DNA of 64,000 nt from Brachionus rotundiformis. Its lineage: Eukaryota > Rotifera > Eurotatoria > Ploima > Brachionidae. Below are positions 21,555-34,370 of the stretch, piece after piece. Under the pieces are notes generated by a model. That model saw nothing but the letters and a program-made list of their open reading frames with translations. It was not told the origin of the DNA and made no database searches. Location of the stretch: positions 2,338,876-2,402,875 of the forward strand of contig JAESIW010000207.1 in assembly GCA_016802295.1 (NCBI GenBank), read 5' to 3'. Both the position numbers and the translations under genes were made by a program. How positions within the stretch are numbered: position 1 is the stretch's first letter; every line of letters begins with the position of its first letter.

Positions 21555-24500
21555 TCAAATACCATTAAATTTGTATGTGTTGGTGTTTTGGGTTGGTGAG
21601 TGCATAGTGGTATTTTGTTTTGGCAACGAGTCAACAAGATCGCTGGTATTCTTGATTTTGATCGGTGAGTGTGGCTCAATTTTTATCGAAATAGAGCTTG
21701 TAGATAAATGCTGATTTCGTTGGGAGGGACATGACTTGGCTTGTTCTTCCTCGCCATTCTCGCTCAAATTACTACATCTGGAAGTTAGCAAACATCCAAA
21801 TTTAGGAATTTGAACAGGATTCAGAATAGCTGATACACTGTCCATGCTATCAATGGGCTTAAAGTCTTTGAAATTTTTAAATTCTGACACGGCATTATCA
21901 GACACCAGCAGTCCACCTGTCTCCTCGTTAATTATGCTTCTATAGGGCTCCCTGAAAGTTGGTTTCCTGCTGCTTGGTGAACTTTTCAAAGCTTAAAAAT
22001 AAATTTTAGTCTTTAGTCTTGTAGTTTGTGGAACATTTATATTCATAGGGACAGTTATTCGACATGTCAAACAACACTTATAAGGGTTAACTCTTTATAT
22101 TTTGTTTACCAAGGGCAGCCATTATTTTACGGCCGTATTTCTTAAATTCACCCTCTTCTTTAATTAACCAAATTTTTATCTAAGGTTATTTAAAAGCGAA
22201 TTTTAATAGCTTAAACTTACTTGCTTTTTTGAACACATTGCTGGTCATAAAGTTGATAAATCGACTGGCATAAAAACTGGGCCGACACACTGAGATCTTG
22301 CTCTGGAAAAAAATCATTTTGATTAAATTCTAGTCTCAAAATAGATAAATAAATAGACAATGTAATATGGTTTTTTAGATACCAAGTGGATAACAACTTC
22401 CTATTGAAAACCGAGTCCCAAAGACTTAGTTTTGGGACTTCTTTGATTAATAACTCTTATAAAAGATCTAAGTATTTTAAGTTAAAATTATTTTTAGTGT
22501 ACCAACCAAATAAGATACTGGTCAAGTGGTTGAAAAGCTAAAGGTTTCAAAAATTTCGGCATTGACTGATTAAGAATGCTTTATGTAGCATTTGTTAGAC
22601 TAGTTTGCCAAAAATTCATAGTGTCCGTTTCTTACTGCAGAAATTGACAAAATTCAGATAAAAGTTACTAAGACAATGGCTTTTAAATTTTTGTCTAAGC
22701 TAAAATCAAAGTTAAATCTAAATATTTAATGAAAAAGACCTCAAGGAGCAATTTCTATAATTTTTAAAAAATTCCAATTATAAAAATGCTCAAAAATTGT
22801 TTTTATTTTAATTTATTTTCATTATCTATACTCAGGAAAAGCTTAAAAGTTGCAACACACTATTCATTTTGATTATTTACCAATTTTATTATTTAAAATA
22901 ATTATAAATAAATTAATTTTTTTAAATACATTAGACTATTTAAAGACAAAAATAAAATTTAAACTTACCCCATCAGTTATCATTGACTTTATGGTATGCT
23001 CAATTTTTTTCTTGAATCTATAACTTTGAAGTATATCAATTATACCAAAATAAAGAAGCAGACGGTCTCCTTTGGCATTTTTTGCTGGAACTGCGCTTCT
23101 ACACAATCAAATAAAATTTATTCAATAAGAGAAAAAAAATATTTTAAATATTTATTTATATATATACATATTGAATGCGTTTTCAATGCTTCGTCCAGTG
23201 GATGCAGATGACCGGTTCGTATTCGAGGCTGACATAGACCCGGTTGAGTTGACCGATGAGTTGTAGTTAGCTGGATTGTTTATGCGAGCCTCGTAGTATG
23301 CTTCAATAGCAGCATTGTTTCTCTCTTTTTCCAAATTGTGTATACCAATTAACAGTGAGTAGTCCATTATGCCAAAACTTTCCAATATAAGACAATCTCG
23401 CTTAATACTACCAATTATATTTTCATAGTTTTTATCGTCTAGTATTAAACCATTCGGATGCTCTTCGATAAAGTCCAAGTCTTTGAAAGTTGGATGCGAC
23501 TTGGCTCTTTCTTCTTTGCTGGCTTTACGCTTGTAAGATGAGCCCTTTAGGTCATACTTTTCGTGAATGGGAACATCTGATGGAAGGATGTTGTTCATTA
23601 TCACAATTCTGATATTTGTTCTATCGGACTGTATACAAATAATTAATTAATTAATAAAATATATGTTTTAATCAATAATTGTAATAATTTACTCACCAAA
23701 AAGGAGGCTAGTTCGTATTTCTATAAGATAATAAATTGTTTAAAAAATTGCTCTTACTTAGATTATTTATCAATTTACTTGATAGCAAAAAAGTCCGTAT
23801 ATAGTGGGCAATAGGGAAAATTTTTGATTTATTAAATTTTGTAACAGATTCTTAATAAATAAAAATAGATAAAAATTTAATTTTGATTAAAAAATGGATT
23901 ATTTACTAAAGTATAACCGGCTAAAAGAGTCTTTAAGAACTCACATTCTTGGTACTGTACTGTTTTAAGTATGTATTTATCATTACTAGTCTTGTAAAAA
24001 ACGCTACCACTAGCGCCCGGGTTGGAAACTTCTTTTAGTTCAGAGTCACCGAGTGCACTCTTAAAAAATAATTATAAACAGGCTATACCATGATTATTAG
24101 AATGTATCATTTACAATAAAATCAACTTCATTGACATTGAATTTGCGTCGTAAACAGCGAAAACCATATGGAACGTAGACTTTGAGCTTAAAATCGCTGT
24201 AATTATGGGCTGGAGTGGTTTGCGAGCCAGATCTTTTGGTAAAAAGAATATTTTATAAAATAGATAAGACTTTTTTAAATTTCTAAGAAAATATGTTGCA
24301 ATATACATCATATTTAGCCATGAGTTTAATTAATTAATTGTATAAATATGTGATTAAAAAATATAATTTATTATCTCAAAAATAGATAACAAGATTGAAT
24401 CAAATTTTGCCTAATGTAAATTTTAATTAAAAAAAAATTGTTGTCACTGAAAGAAAGGAATAAGTATCCATTCCAAACAAAGCTCTGTCTAAATTATTTC

Positions 24501-25443
24501 TATCAAATTTTGGCATATTAGCTGGCATTTGGTAAACTAAATAAAAAACGAGAAAAATATGCTTAAACACCATCAAATTTTTGTCCAAGATAAAAAATAA
24601 TTATTTATCATAAATTCAGAAACCATGTTTTCTTGTGAAAGATAATTAAGGAAAAGATATTTTTGATTATGATTGTATAATATAAAAGCGTAATTATGAT
24701 GAACAAATTAGCTTAGCAAAATATCATTCGATAAAATTTTCAAACTAAATTTATTAAAATTGTCAAGATGGTACTGTAAAATGCAAACTTTGACCAATTT
24801 TCAGCTATCTTTAAGTATCGTAAGTTCAGTGTTTACAAACATAATTACAATTTGTCAATATAACAAAATAATAATAATGAAAATTTCATTAAGTCACATC
24901 AGGCCTAGTAATTAAAAAATTCACCAATATTAATTAGCTACAATAAAATTAAATTTCAGTGTAAAAAAAAATTTTCTTATTATTAAATAAAAATATGAAG
25001 AGATTTTTATAAAATATTTATTTTTTTGTGTTAAACTGGTTGTCGACTTACTTGGGAAATTGGACAGTCTCGACCACTTGAAAGTCCTGCATGATCAGAT
25101 CGCGGTCCATTTTGTGGCGGTCTTGTTCGCTCAAGAAGTGCACAATGCCGAACTGAATGGACTTTTTGAGCTCGTCGGTGGAGATTTTTTTGTAGTGAAC
25201 AACGCCGTCCTTGACCTCGCGATGTCCGATTTTTTTCTTTTGGGTATCGCGATTGGATGGCGAATGGCTAATGGCCGCGTCGGACGGCGCGGTCATCTGA
25301 CTTTTCATTGAGCTGGCGCCGCCGTGCGATAACGAAGCGGTCGCCGACGACGATGATAACGATGACGAGTACGTGTTCAGCTGACTATTCGGACTTAGAT
25401 TTTTGGCGCCTGGGTTAGCAGCACTCGCGCAATTATCATTCAT
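21555..25443 (-). CDS. type I phosphatidylinositol-4-phosphate 5-kinase
   Basis: Makes PI(4,5)P2 from PI4P at the plasma membrane. Nine minus-strand exons, all in phase: 25443-25052, 24232-24115, 24059-23907, 23850-23779, 23720-23697, 23628-23168, 23098-22969, 22302-22221 and 21991-21555, giving about 622 residues. The N terminus is Ser-rich. The kinase domain begins at DGVVHYKKIST, with RDLIMQDFQVVE. It continues with TTPAHNYSDFK, SNPGASGS (glycine-rich loop), ILKTVQ (ATP Lys), LLPTIYGLFC, IMNNILPS, YDLKGSSYKRKAS, NPTFKDLDF-like HPTFKDLDF, IMDYSLLIGIH, GDRLLLYFGIIDILQSYRF (catalytic Asp) and RPSFYASRFINFM. LKGSSYKRKAS and IIDILQSYRF point to type I rather than the type II 4-kinases. The tail is low complexity. 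A 24-bp exon adds eight residues where the family normally has none. Confidence 0.92.
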
Positions 25444-26343
25444 AATTCATTAACGTAGCTCTACGCGCTTTCAAAACTAGCGTATCTAAACATCGACCAA
25501 AAATAAGGAAATAAAATTTGATAAATTAACTACAACCAAATATTATAGATAACTATTTATTAGCTGACATAATTCATTATTCTAATAAGCATAATAAATG
25601 GTTCTAGAGCGCCTCTATAATGCTTTTATCATACTCAATCGAGTATACGAGTCTGTCATTAGTGATCTTTTCGCTCATTTAGAAATTAGTCCTCACTGAT
25701 TATTATTTATGATTGCAAGTTTTTTTTCTTTTTTTTTTTATTTTTTTTATTATTTTATTTATATTACTCTACAAAGTTTTATTTTTTTGTTTTTTTTTTT
25801 TGTTGTGATATATATGTATTTATTATTCTCTAAATTATTATAATTTATTATTTTAATTATATAAAAATAAATGCTTGTCTAAAATTTAGTCTTTGATTTT
25901 ATCTAATCATTTTTGGTTTCAATTGAACGAAATTTTGACACAAGAGATAAAAGAAATTAGGTCCTTAAGTTCTCTAAACATGCTTAATTTAAATGTCCAC
26001 TTGTCACTGACATGGACTCAAAATTAATGGACCCAAAACGAAAGTCATGTGCATAAACACCAAATTAGATACTCCCAATTAACACTGATGGATCACTTAT
26101 TTGGGAAGAACTGACTTTGCTAGACCACATTCAGTAAATATAAACTGGTATTGCTTGTGCTTTTCTGCAGTAATTCTCTACCAAGACTAAATTTTTTAAC
26201 ATTAACAAATTCCAGATAAAAGACTTTACCCAAAAAACTTTTCTTTTAATTAATTAATCCCCAATTAAGTTCCTGAATACTTCTGGTTATTAAACAGGCT
26301 TATTAAAAACGGGTTACAACGCAGCATAGTAAAAGAAACACAG

Positions 26344-26450
26344 ATGAACGGAAGTGAATGCTGGATGTCTGAGTCTGATAGAAAAATGTCTGAATACCTT
26401 CCGTAAAGGAAGTCTAAGGAGGATACTTGGGATCCTCTGGCTTTAGGCTG
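26344..26450 (+). pseudogene. remnant of a LINE reverse-transcriptase C terminus
   Basis: One frame reads NGSECWMSESDRKMSEY. After a frame shift the next reads LNTFRKGSLRRILGILW. Together they resemble the end of non-LTR reverse transcriptases, where GSECW-(T/K)-...-FxxKCLRRILGI-W is a common ending. The shift and the stop codons downstream show that it is dead. Composition is less AT-rich than the surroundings up to about 26640, so decayed LINE sequence probably extends that far. Confidence 0.55.
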
Positions 26451-27510
26451 AGCTCTTCAATGGCACACGAAAGATCAGCAGTTACAAAGAGGTCAACAAT
26501 GACAAAAGAGCTAGTTGGAATGAAGATGATAAGAGAACCAGAAGGGGTTAAGCCAAAGGATCAAGTTGAGTGGAAACCAAAAGTAATTAACCTAATAGGA
26601 AAAAAAAATACCACTGTCATACTATGTTTTATTGTTTAACTCAGTAAAATAAAAGCCATTGAACCTTTTTATTATTGGTAAAGTATAATTTCTCTTGCAG
26701 GTATATGTCACCAGCTAGGTATAATAATTCAGAGATGTATAAAAATATTAAGTAAAGATAACAAATAAAGATATCAAATATATATAAAGATATGAATTCC
26801 AAGATAAATAATTACTTGTTGATGGTATTCATATGTTGATGGATAATAGGAAATAATTGCCTTTTCTCTGACTCAGACACAAAGTTAACTGTATCTCCTC
26901 TTTTTGACATTCGAACGGTTTTTCAACTAGCTTAAACAGTTTTCAATTCTCTGGAAAAAAGCAGTTTGCTAACCAAGAGCAAGATTAGGCTATTTCTTCA
27001 ACTTTATAAGCATAGATGGTGAAAGTTACAAGACAGAAAGTGGCACAATCAAGTATACCTGGTGGTAAATGCAGCTGATAAATAAAATAATTAATATTCA
27101 ATTGAAACAAAACGTAATTAAAAAATTAATAATTAATATGATAACTATTAGATGTAATGAAATTAAAAAATTATAAAATTTTTCAAAATTTATGATGACT
27201 CATTTAACTCAATTTTTAATGTGGATTTATTAAGATTCTAGACTTATAAGACATTATAAATAACTACAATTACTACATTCGCAGACTTAAGATTAAGACA
27301 TTTCTAAGCTATTATTTTAAATTTTATTTTAAATGTGTCTGATATTAAGTTAATTTTTTAAATTCAAACACAAAAATATAAATAATAAAATTATAGTTAT
27401 AAAAAACTAGTTATTTATTTTTATTAAAATTAGTTAAATAAAAAATTAATAAAAAAATGTATTGTTTTAGTTAAACCACGTGATAGATGAAGAAGAAATT
27501 AAACAAAAAT

Positions 27511-27569
27511 TATTTAGTACTTTTATGACCAGTCTAATTAACTATATAATTAATAGAAAATTTTCTGAT
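27511..27569 (+). repeat. 59-bp direct repeat, copy left of the gap
   Basis: This segment directly precedes the run of Ns and recurs with about two differences at 27902-27960, directly after the gap. It is either the edge of a tandem array that could not be assembled or an unmerged overlap of two contigs. Confidence 0.85.
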
Positions 27570-27901
27570 NNNNNNNNNNNNNNNNNNNNNNNNNNNNNNN
27601 NNNNNNNNNNNNNNNNNNNNNNNNNNNNNNNNNNNNNNNNNNNNNNNNNNNNNNNNNNNNNNNNNNNNNNNNNNNNNNNNNNNNNNNNNNNNNNNNNNNN
27701 NNNNNNNNNNNNNNNNNNNNNNNNNNNNNNNNNNNNNNNNNNNNNNNNNNNNNNNNNNNNNNNNNNNNNNNNNNNNNNNNNNNNNNNNNNNNNNNNNNNN
27801 NNNNNNNNNNNNNNNNNNNNNNNNNNNNNNNNNNNNNNNNNNNNNNNNNNNNNNNNNNNNNNNNNNNNNNNNNNNNNNNNNNNNNNNNNNNNNNNNNNNN
27901 N
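27570..27901. other. assembly gap (332 Ns)
   Basis: A run of N with no sequence information. Both edges carry the same 59-bp sequence, so the missing piece is probably repetitive. Confidence 0.99.
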
Positions 27902-27960
27902 TATCTAGTACTTTTATGACCAGTCTAATTAACTATATAATTAACAGAAAATTTTCTGAT
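27902..27960 (+). repeat. 59-bp direct repeat, copy right of the gap
   Basis: Second copy of the 27511-27569 sequence, differing at about two positions (both T/C). See the gap entry. Confidence 0.85.
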
Positions 27961-29937
27961 AAAAAATTGTTAAATAACAATTTAGATATAAGTTTTTATT
28001 TAAAAAACAAAATGATGTGTATATGAAACAAAGTATGACGTTGGTACCTTAGAACATTAGTAATATGTTGAAATTAATTAGTTGAAAAAAAGTAAACTAT
28101 TAATCAGCTATTAATTATGATTGAATGAAAATTAAAAATAATAAAATCGTATATTTATTTTCATTTATTTTCTTAGAAAAAAAAATTTGAAAAATGCATT
28201 CAAAATTTTTTAAAACTATTTGCCTATTCTTTATATTAGATAAACTAAATCATGAAAATTATAAATAAATTCTTTCAGAAACAAACAAATTTTTCTAAAT
28301 TTAAAAAAAATCATAAATAGAATGAATATAAAGGCAAATGGAGATTTATTACAATAAAAAATAAAAAATTTTTATTTTACTTATTATTTTTTCCTTTATC
28401 CAATTCCCATAATAATAAACCATTATTGCTTTCGTACATAAAAATATAAAAACTTGAAATTCTTTATTTCGCTTGCCAAGACTTTTTAAATCGATTTTTT
28501 AATAATTAATCAAGGAAAAACTTAATCTCATTAGTTTTTTTCCAAATTTCTGAGGTAAAATAAAATGTGAACAAAAAGATTGATTTTACTACTCTAGTCA
28601 AACTAATAAATAATTTATAAAAATCAATTCTTTTCTCCACTAAATTAGAACTAAAATAAATATTAATTTATTCATCCTTTTAAAATTAAATTTAAAAAAA
28701 CTTTTTCAAAAAAATATACAAATGTTCCGTCTATTACAGAATTAATACTTTTTTAAAATTAATTTAGATATAAATTTTACTAGAATAAATTAAAAATCAA
28801 CACACAAATAATTTATTTATTAGTTATGCAATGTTTACTTATTAAATTTCATATATTTTTTCGTCTAACAGTAATAAATTAAGTTTTTTTTTCATGAGAC
28901 ATTTGTCTAATTAAAATAAAGTTCTTAATTTTGCCAAATCGGCAATCAGATCAAAAAGCATAATCATAATATTTTTACTCTTATAAATATATGCTCCACT
29001 TAAAAACATTTTAATTTTAATAGATAAATTTTTACGCTTTAAATATATTAATAATAATAGACATCATACACATAGAAATTAGTTAATTAATTTAAGAGCT
29101 GAAGCTGTTGTTGGCTAGAACCCTTAAAAATGATTTTAAAAATTGAAAAATGCACTAATCAAGGCTTTAATTTAGGTTTATAAAAAAATAAAAACACTAA
29201 TGACTTTGGCAAAGTCTTCAACTAATGCTAATTATTAACGCTTTAATAAAAGTTAAAATGTTTTGAATGTTCTAAAACTGATTGATTATGTGAACTCAGG
29301 TATCAGACATAATTTCCTCCAGTAAATTAACAATTGACAATATTTTTAATTTAAAACTACGTCTGAAAAGCAATTCAGAGACACAATTTAACCTGATAAA
29401 TTTCCAGGTAGATCATTATTATTTATTTATATCAAAAAAAAAAAACATTATATTTGCTAAAATTAGGAATAAAAATTCTTTTCTGATTAGTTGTTGTGTT
29501 AAAAAAATTTCATTTAATTAACAAAAGGTAAAATTTTAATTACGAAATTTAAATTTTGTTCCTAATGACTAATTTAAAAGCGTTGATTTAAGTTGCCTAC
29601 TCATTTTTTGCTTTACAAAATGCCTTGATGGCTCAAATTTTAAAAGCAAAACTAGTTTTTTCAATTTATCATTTGTTTATCTAGAATCAAACTTAAACTA
29701 TTTGCTCATATGATAATAAAGTATAAGACTTTGATCAGTCTAAATTTGCTTCTTAAACCAGCTTAACAAATTCCCACCAGATTAATTGTCTAGGAGAAAT
29801 CGATTGTTTTATTTGTAAATGTAATATTGATATAGGCTGGTTGCTTTGGCAACCAGATTGTCGCCCTACACATTTCCGCCAAAAAAGATAACTATATTTG
29901 CCAAAAATAAATAAAATTTATTCTCTATAAACAAAAA

Positions 29938-32900
29938 TTAATTTTCAGAAATTCTAAAATAATCAATAGTGTTTTTGATCATGCGATCAAAAGTCTCTTC
30001 TAATTGGCTTTTTTTGTGAGTGTATCTTATCTGATCAAAATAGGTAATAATCACCGATATGACAAAGTTAATTAAAGTGCGTTGCATGTAAAAATATCCG
30101 ATTATTTGCCACAAAAAGATACCAAAAAAATTTTCCCTAATCAAACAATCAAAATTAACATGCTTTACCACAGTGAGTATAGTGGTATAAAGCGAAGTTT
30201 TAAAGTCATAAAATTGGTGGTCATTCTTGAACAATACATTGCCAATGCCGGCAAAAACTGAATAGTTCAAAAGTGCAAAAAGCAGTAGCAAAGTTAGATC
30301 CAGAAAGCTTTTTTTCAAAGTATCGCTTATCAAATAGGTCTTGGGATTAAAATTAAGCAAACTAAGAGCTTTCAAAAAAGCTATAAATATCATAAAATTA
30401 CATAAGAACTGAATTTGTTTTTCCATGTTGACAAAAAAGTCCAGACTGTAAAATTCAGCATCGATCTTGAGCAATTCACTGGTGATTTTGTTCAAAGCAA
30501 ACCTAATATATGCCAGTATAGATATGAAGAATAGAGAAGATATAATTAAGCACTGATCAAGTATGTTATCTGATGAGCTTATGTAAAACAAAAAGCCCTT
30601 GAGCCAGCCAAATTTCCACACCGAACTATTCATCTGAAATCCTTCGCTCATTGTATAAAGACTTATCATTACTATAAATATTATTTTAATGGGTTGGATT
30701 TTTTCCCAATTTTGCTTCAAAAAATTTGTCTCTTTAAGGTTGTTGTAAGAGAGTCGTTTTTTGAAATTGGTATTTTCATATTTTTCCAAACTAGCCTTGA
30801 CAATGGTCCATACACGGGTCTCAATGTTGAACAAATTGGCCTCCAACGTCATTAAATATGTCTGATTTGAAACAATTGGTGACCTAAATGGTTCAGAGTC
30901 AAATACTTGAAAATAGTGGAATGTCAATCTGGTCGAATGGGGTTTTAATTCTTGGTGAGAGAATTTTTCATAAAATCTACCAATTTGGTAAGAGTGCACA
31001 GTCATATTTTCATCCATAAGGTCATCTAGAAATTCTTGTGCATGTGCCAAGCGTATTGATTTGAACAAAAATTGATTGTCATGATAGGACTTTTGGAAGA
31101 ATATGTTATACAACAGATCTGGTTGGTCAATAATGGATCCTGGCCGGTTCAGCAAAGGAACCATTTCTGACGAGCTCCACGAAATAAAAGACTCAAATGA
31201 ATTAATCTAATAATTAAAATTGATATTATCTTTCGTTTAAAATTTAATTATAAATTAGCAATAAATTACTTTGTTCCAAGAAGTATTCTTTTGAATAACC
31301 GAGTCCAGATACTCGTTGGAAAACACTTTTAAATCAATATAAGTACTTTCATAGTAGAATGTAAGAATGACAAAAAAAAAGATAATGTATAAAAAAATCT
31401 CAGCTATGTTTTGGAAAAAGTCTTTTTCCAGTAGGCGATGGATTTTTCGCTGCTCGTTCCGATCATTGAGCTCGATGGCGTTGGTGTTCAAAAAAACATT
31501 CGAGCTTGGATTAAATTGGAATGCTTTTTCATGGTCAAAATCTGTGCTATCAAGAGATTTGTTGTCCAGTTCGAACTCGGCATATTTGGGTCGGAAAAAC
31601 TCGTTTTGGTGATTTTCAATGAACAAAGCGTTGATGAACGAATAGACAAAAACAATCAAAATGTAGCAAAAAAAGGACTTTTTAATAAAAAATTATTTTT
31701 ATATAAAATTTTAAATTGATTAAAATATTTTTAAGCCTATTTTAATTAAAGATTGAAAATAAAATGTATGGAAGAAATTTTGGAAATTTTTTTTGATTTT
31801 AAATTATCTATTAAGCTGTCATCTAATAATAGATAAAGATTATCATCCTATTATTAGATTAAAATATCGAAAAAAAGCTTCTTCAAAGTAAATTTTGTAT
31901 AAAATACCATTTTTAGAAGTAAATTCTTTAAATATTTTCACGTTGCTGAAAAATTCTGGCAAATTCATTAAAATTATATTTCTTTTGTATTTTTTTCAGT
32001 GATTATGTAAAAATAAAAATATTTAATATATTAATATTTATTTGATTTATTTAATTTATGTATTTAAAAGGTTAAAGCAAGCTCGGAGAAGAAATTTATT
32101 AGATAATACAAAAAATTGGAGAAAATTTTCCTAATAGATATGGATATATTTATACATATAAATTTATTTTTATAGATATAAATTTTCTAAAAATAAATAC
32201 TTGAAAATTTATTTAGTTAATTTTGCTTAAGACTTATTAAATATCTTAAAATTTTAAAATTTTAACTATAAAAACTCAACAATCCTGAAAATGAACATTT
32301 ATTTAGAAAATTTCCCTTTTGCAGCTTTTTCTATCTTACTTTTCTATGTGTATTGTGCAAGAAGCTACCATAGTTGGCCAAGCTAGCCTTGCTATAGCTT
32401 ATGTTTATTATTATTACTATTAAAAACTTACCATTGTAATTTGGCTAGTTAAAAGAATAATCAAATCAATTAAATCTTCTTTGTTGTTATCATTGGTAAA
32501 TATGTCATAGACAAGAAAAGATAATACTAAAGATGCAATTATTAGCAGATGAATTGACCAAATTAAACACTTGGCTATAGAACTAATTTTTTTAAATTAT
32601 TATCTAAAATAATAGAAATTTACCTAAAAGAAAATTTAAAATGGACACTTTGATTGAATCGTCCAATTTTTCCACATAAATTTTTGATATTGTTTTTGTT
32701 TCTGGATCATGAAAATCAGTCAAAAAGCTAAAAATGGTATAGACACCAGATGATTTTTTTCTATTATCATTTAAGTATTCCACTTCTGGTTTAAGCAAAA
32801 AGCCATTATATTCAAGATCTGAGATATTTTAGATTATTTTTTTTCTAGAATCAAAATTTAAAATTTTGAATTACCTTTAAAACTAAAGTTATCACTTGAA

Positions 32901-34093
32901 TTCAAATCATTATTTTCAATGTCAACTTGTTTATCATTTATTTTAAACACAGGTTTGCTTAATTTTGCATTTGCCAAATCTTCTGAGTCTCTTTTTTTCA
33001 TTTTGACAAGCTTTATATCATTTATTAATTGTTCAAATGAATCATCGAAAAAATTTTGATTTAAATTGAGTTTAAGTTTAGTTGGATTTGATTTTATGTA
33101 TTTTCTATTTTGTTCATACAACCAGGCCGTGTGGTACATTTTTTTTAGTACAAACCAGACCCCAATGTTGACCAAGACCGACAAAAAAGAAGTCAACCAG
33201 GCCAAAATGTTTATCTGTTCTGACTTGACTGATGTTATTTTGGAAAAATTTAGATAGATTTTTTTCTTAATGGTAACATAATCAATTAAAGTAAAGAGGC
33301 TAATCAAAAATACAATCAGCTGACATTTGGCATACCTTGGTACATCACTATAGTACTTCGGAAAGTAAATGCTCAACCAAGGACACATGTCCATAAGAAA
33401 TCTGCCAAATTTCTCAAAAAATAAGTGACCAAACGACTTAAAGTCGTACTTTTGGGCCACATCGAACTCTTGCACACAACTTAGACCACACTCCAGCCAT
33501 TTATAAACAATAAAGTACTCTTCCTTCTTCTCAGTCAAATCAAACACTTGGACATGTCTCAGAAACCATTTACTGACAATATTTGATTGACTGCTGGATA
33601 GATAAAAGCGAATAGATCTAATTTGACCAAGTGAATTGAATTCACTTATTAAAAATGAACAAGCACTGCCCGAATTGAACAAATTTGTCCTAAATTTGGT
33701 CAATTTATAGACCATGCTGCTTCGTTTAGAGCCTTAGTTAAGAAAATTAATTTAATGTTTAACTTATGAACCATGGTACCAATTAGTTTTAATGAAAGAT
33801 CAAGTTTTGTTTTTGAATTGTTCAAGTAGCCTGTGAAAATTGTTATCAAGTATTTATGTGTCGGAATTGAAGGATCATAATTGAAACTAAATATTTTTCT
33901 CTTTAATTTATTTAATTAAAGTTTAATTAAAAAATTTTAAATTCTAATTTACATGCGAATTAGACTTAGAAAGGCACTCATAATAAACCGATTGGGTCAG
34001 TATATACAGATAGTAGAATATGAATATCAAAATCAGACAATCCAATGAATCTGTGTAGCAAAAATCAGCATGGAAAAAAATGGAAAAGAGCAT
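29938..34093 (-). CDS. polycystin-1 family protein without ectodomain (TM, PLAT, polycystin channel domain)
   Basis: Membrane protein of the PKD1/PKD1L/PKDREJ group, expected in sensory or ciliary membranes. Seven minus-strand exons are in phase: 34093-33953, 33900-33780, 33732-32875, 32818-32624, 32574-32432, 31677-31270 and 31206-29938, about 1044 residues. Order: the first transmembrane helix (exon 1, after HADFCYTDSLDC), a PLAT domain (about 60-175; HKYLITIFTGY, LGQIRSIRFYL, WFLRHVQVFDL, YKWLECG), then several helices and a long cytosolic loop. A large extracellular loop follows, and the C-terminal polycystin channel domain (FLCNFMIFIAFLKALSLLNF, then NPKTYLISDTLKKSF) ends the protein. 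The model starts exactly where homologues leave the GPS site, so GPS, REJ and PKD repeats are absent. Upstream lies only a 277-bp spacer and a plus-strand gene. Either a minimal polycystin or a 5'-truncated gene. Confidence 0.85.
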
Positions 34094-34317
34094 TTTTAAT
34101 TTTATAAATTTTCTTTTTAATTTTTAACTAGTTAATCAATAAAAATTAAGAGCCAAATTTAAAAGAAAAATTTCAAAAATAGCTTCAATTTTTTAAAAAT
34201 TTTAAAAACTAGATTCTCCTTTTTTTAGTTGAACAGTTCTTACTAAAATCATGCTTTTAATTAATGAAGATTGGGATTGATTGGCTTTATTGGTCCAATT
34301 GTTAGCAGAAAATCAAG

Positions 34318-34327
34318 TATAAAAAAG
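34318..34327 (+). promoter_or_regulatory. TATA box of the first EGF-domain gene
   Basis: TATAAAAAAG lies 53 bp before the ATG at 34371, inside the 277-bp spacer shared with the divergently transcribed polycystin gene. The short distance implies a very short 5' untranslated region. Confidence 0.5.
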
Positions 34328-34370
34328 CTTGCTTTGAACACTTAGTTAATTAAGCCGATCAGTATTGGAA

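Larger units (their letters stand above)
25444..29937. other. long intergenic region
   Basis: The left part (to about 25700) is the 5' flank of the kinase gene, followed by long T-rich runs at 25700-25810. A LINE remnant and the assembly gap lie inside and are listed separately. Otherwise AT-rich with no supported exon. The right end is the 3' flank of the polycystin gene. Confidence 0.5.

Noticed and set aside
21555..25443. Type II PIP4K instead of type I PIP5K
   Set aside because: YDLKGSSYKRKAS, HPTFKDLDF and GIIDILQSYRF match type I. Type II enzymes read differently at these positions.
27570..27901. Gap length 332 equals the length of the foldback element at 17901-18232
   Set aside because: The gap size may be an estimate and its flanks do not resemble the element's ends or target duplication. 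Treated as coincidence.
27480..27908. Open frame running across the N gap
   Set aside because: Almost all of it is N, and the readable parts are the repeated flank.
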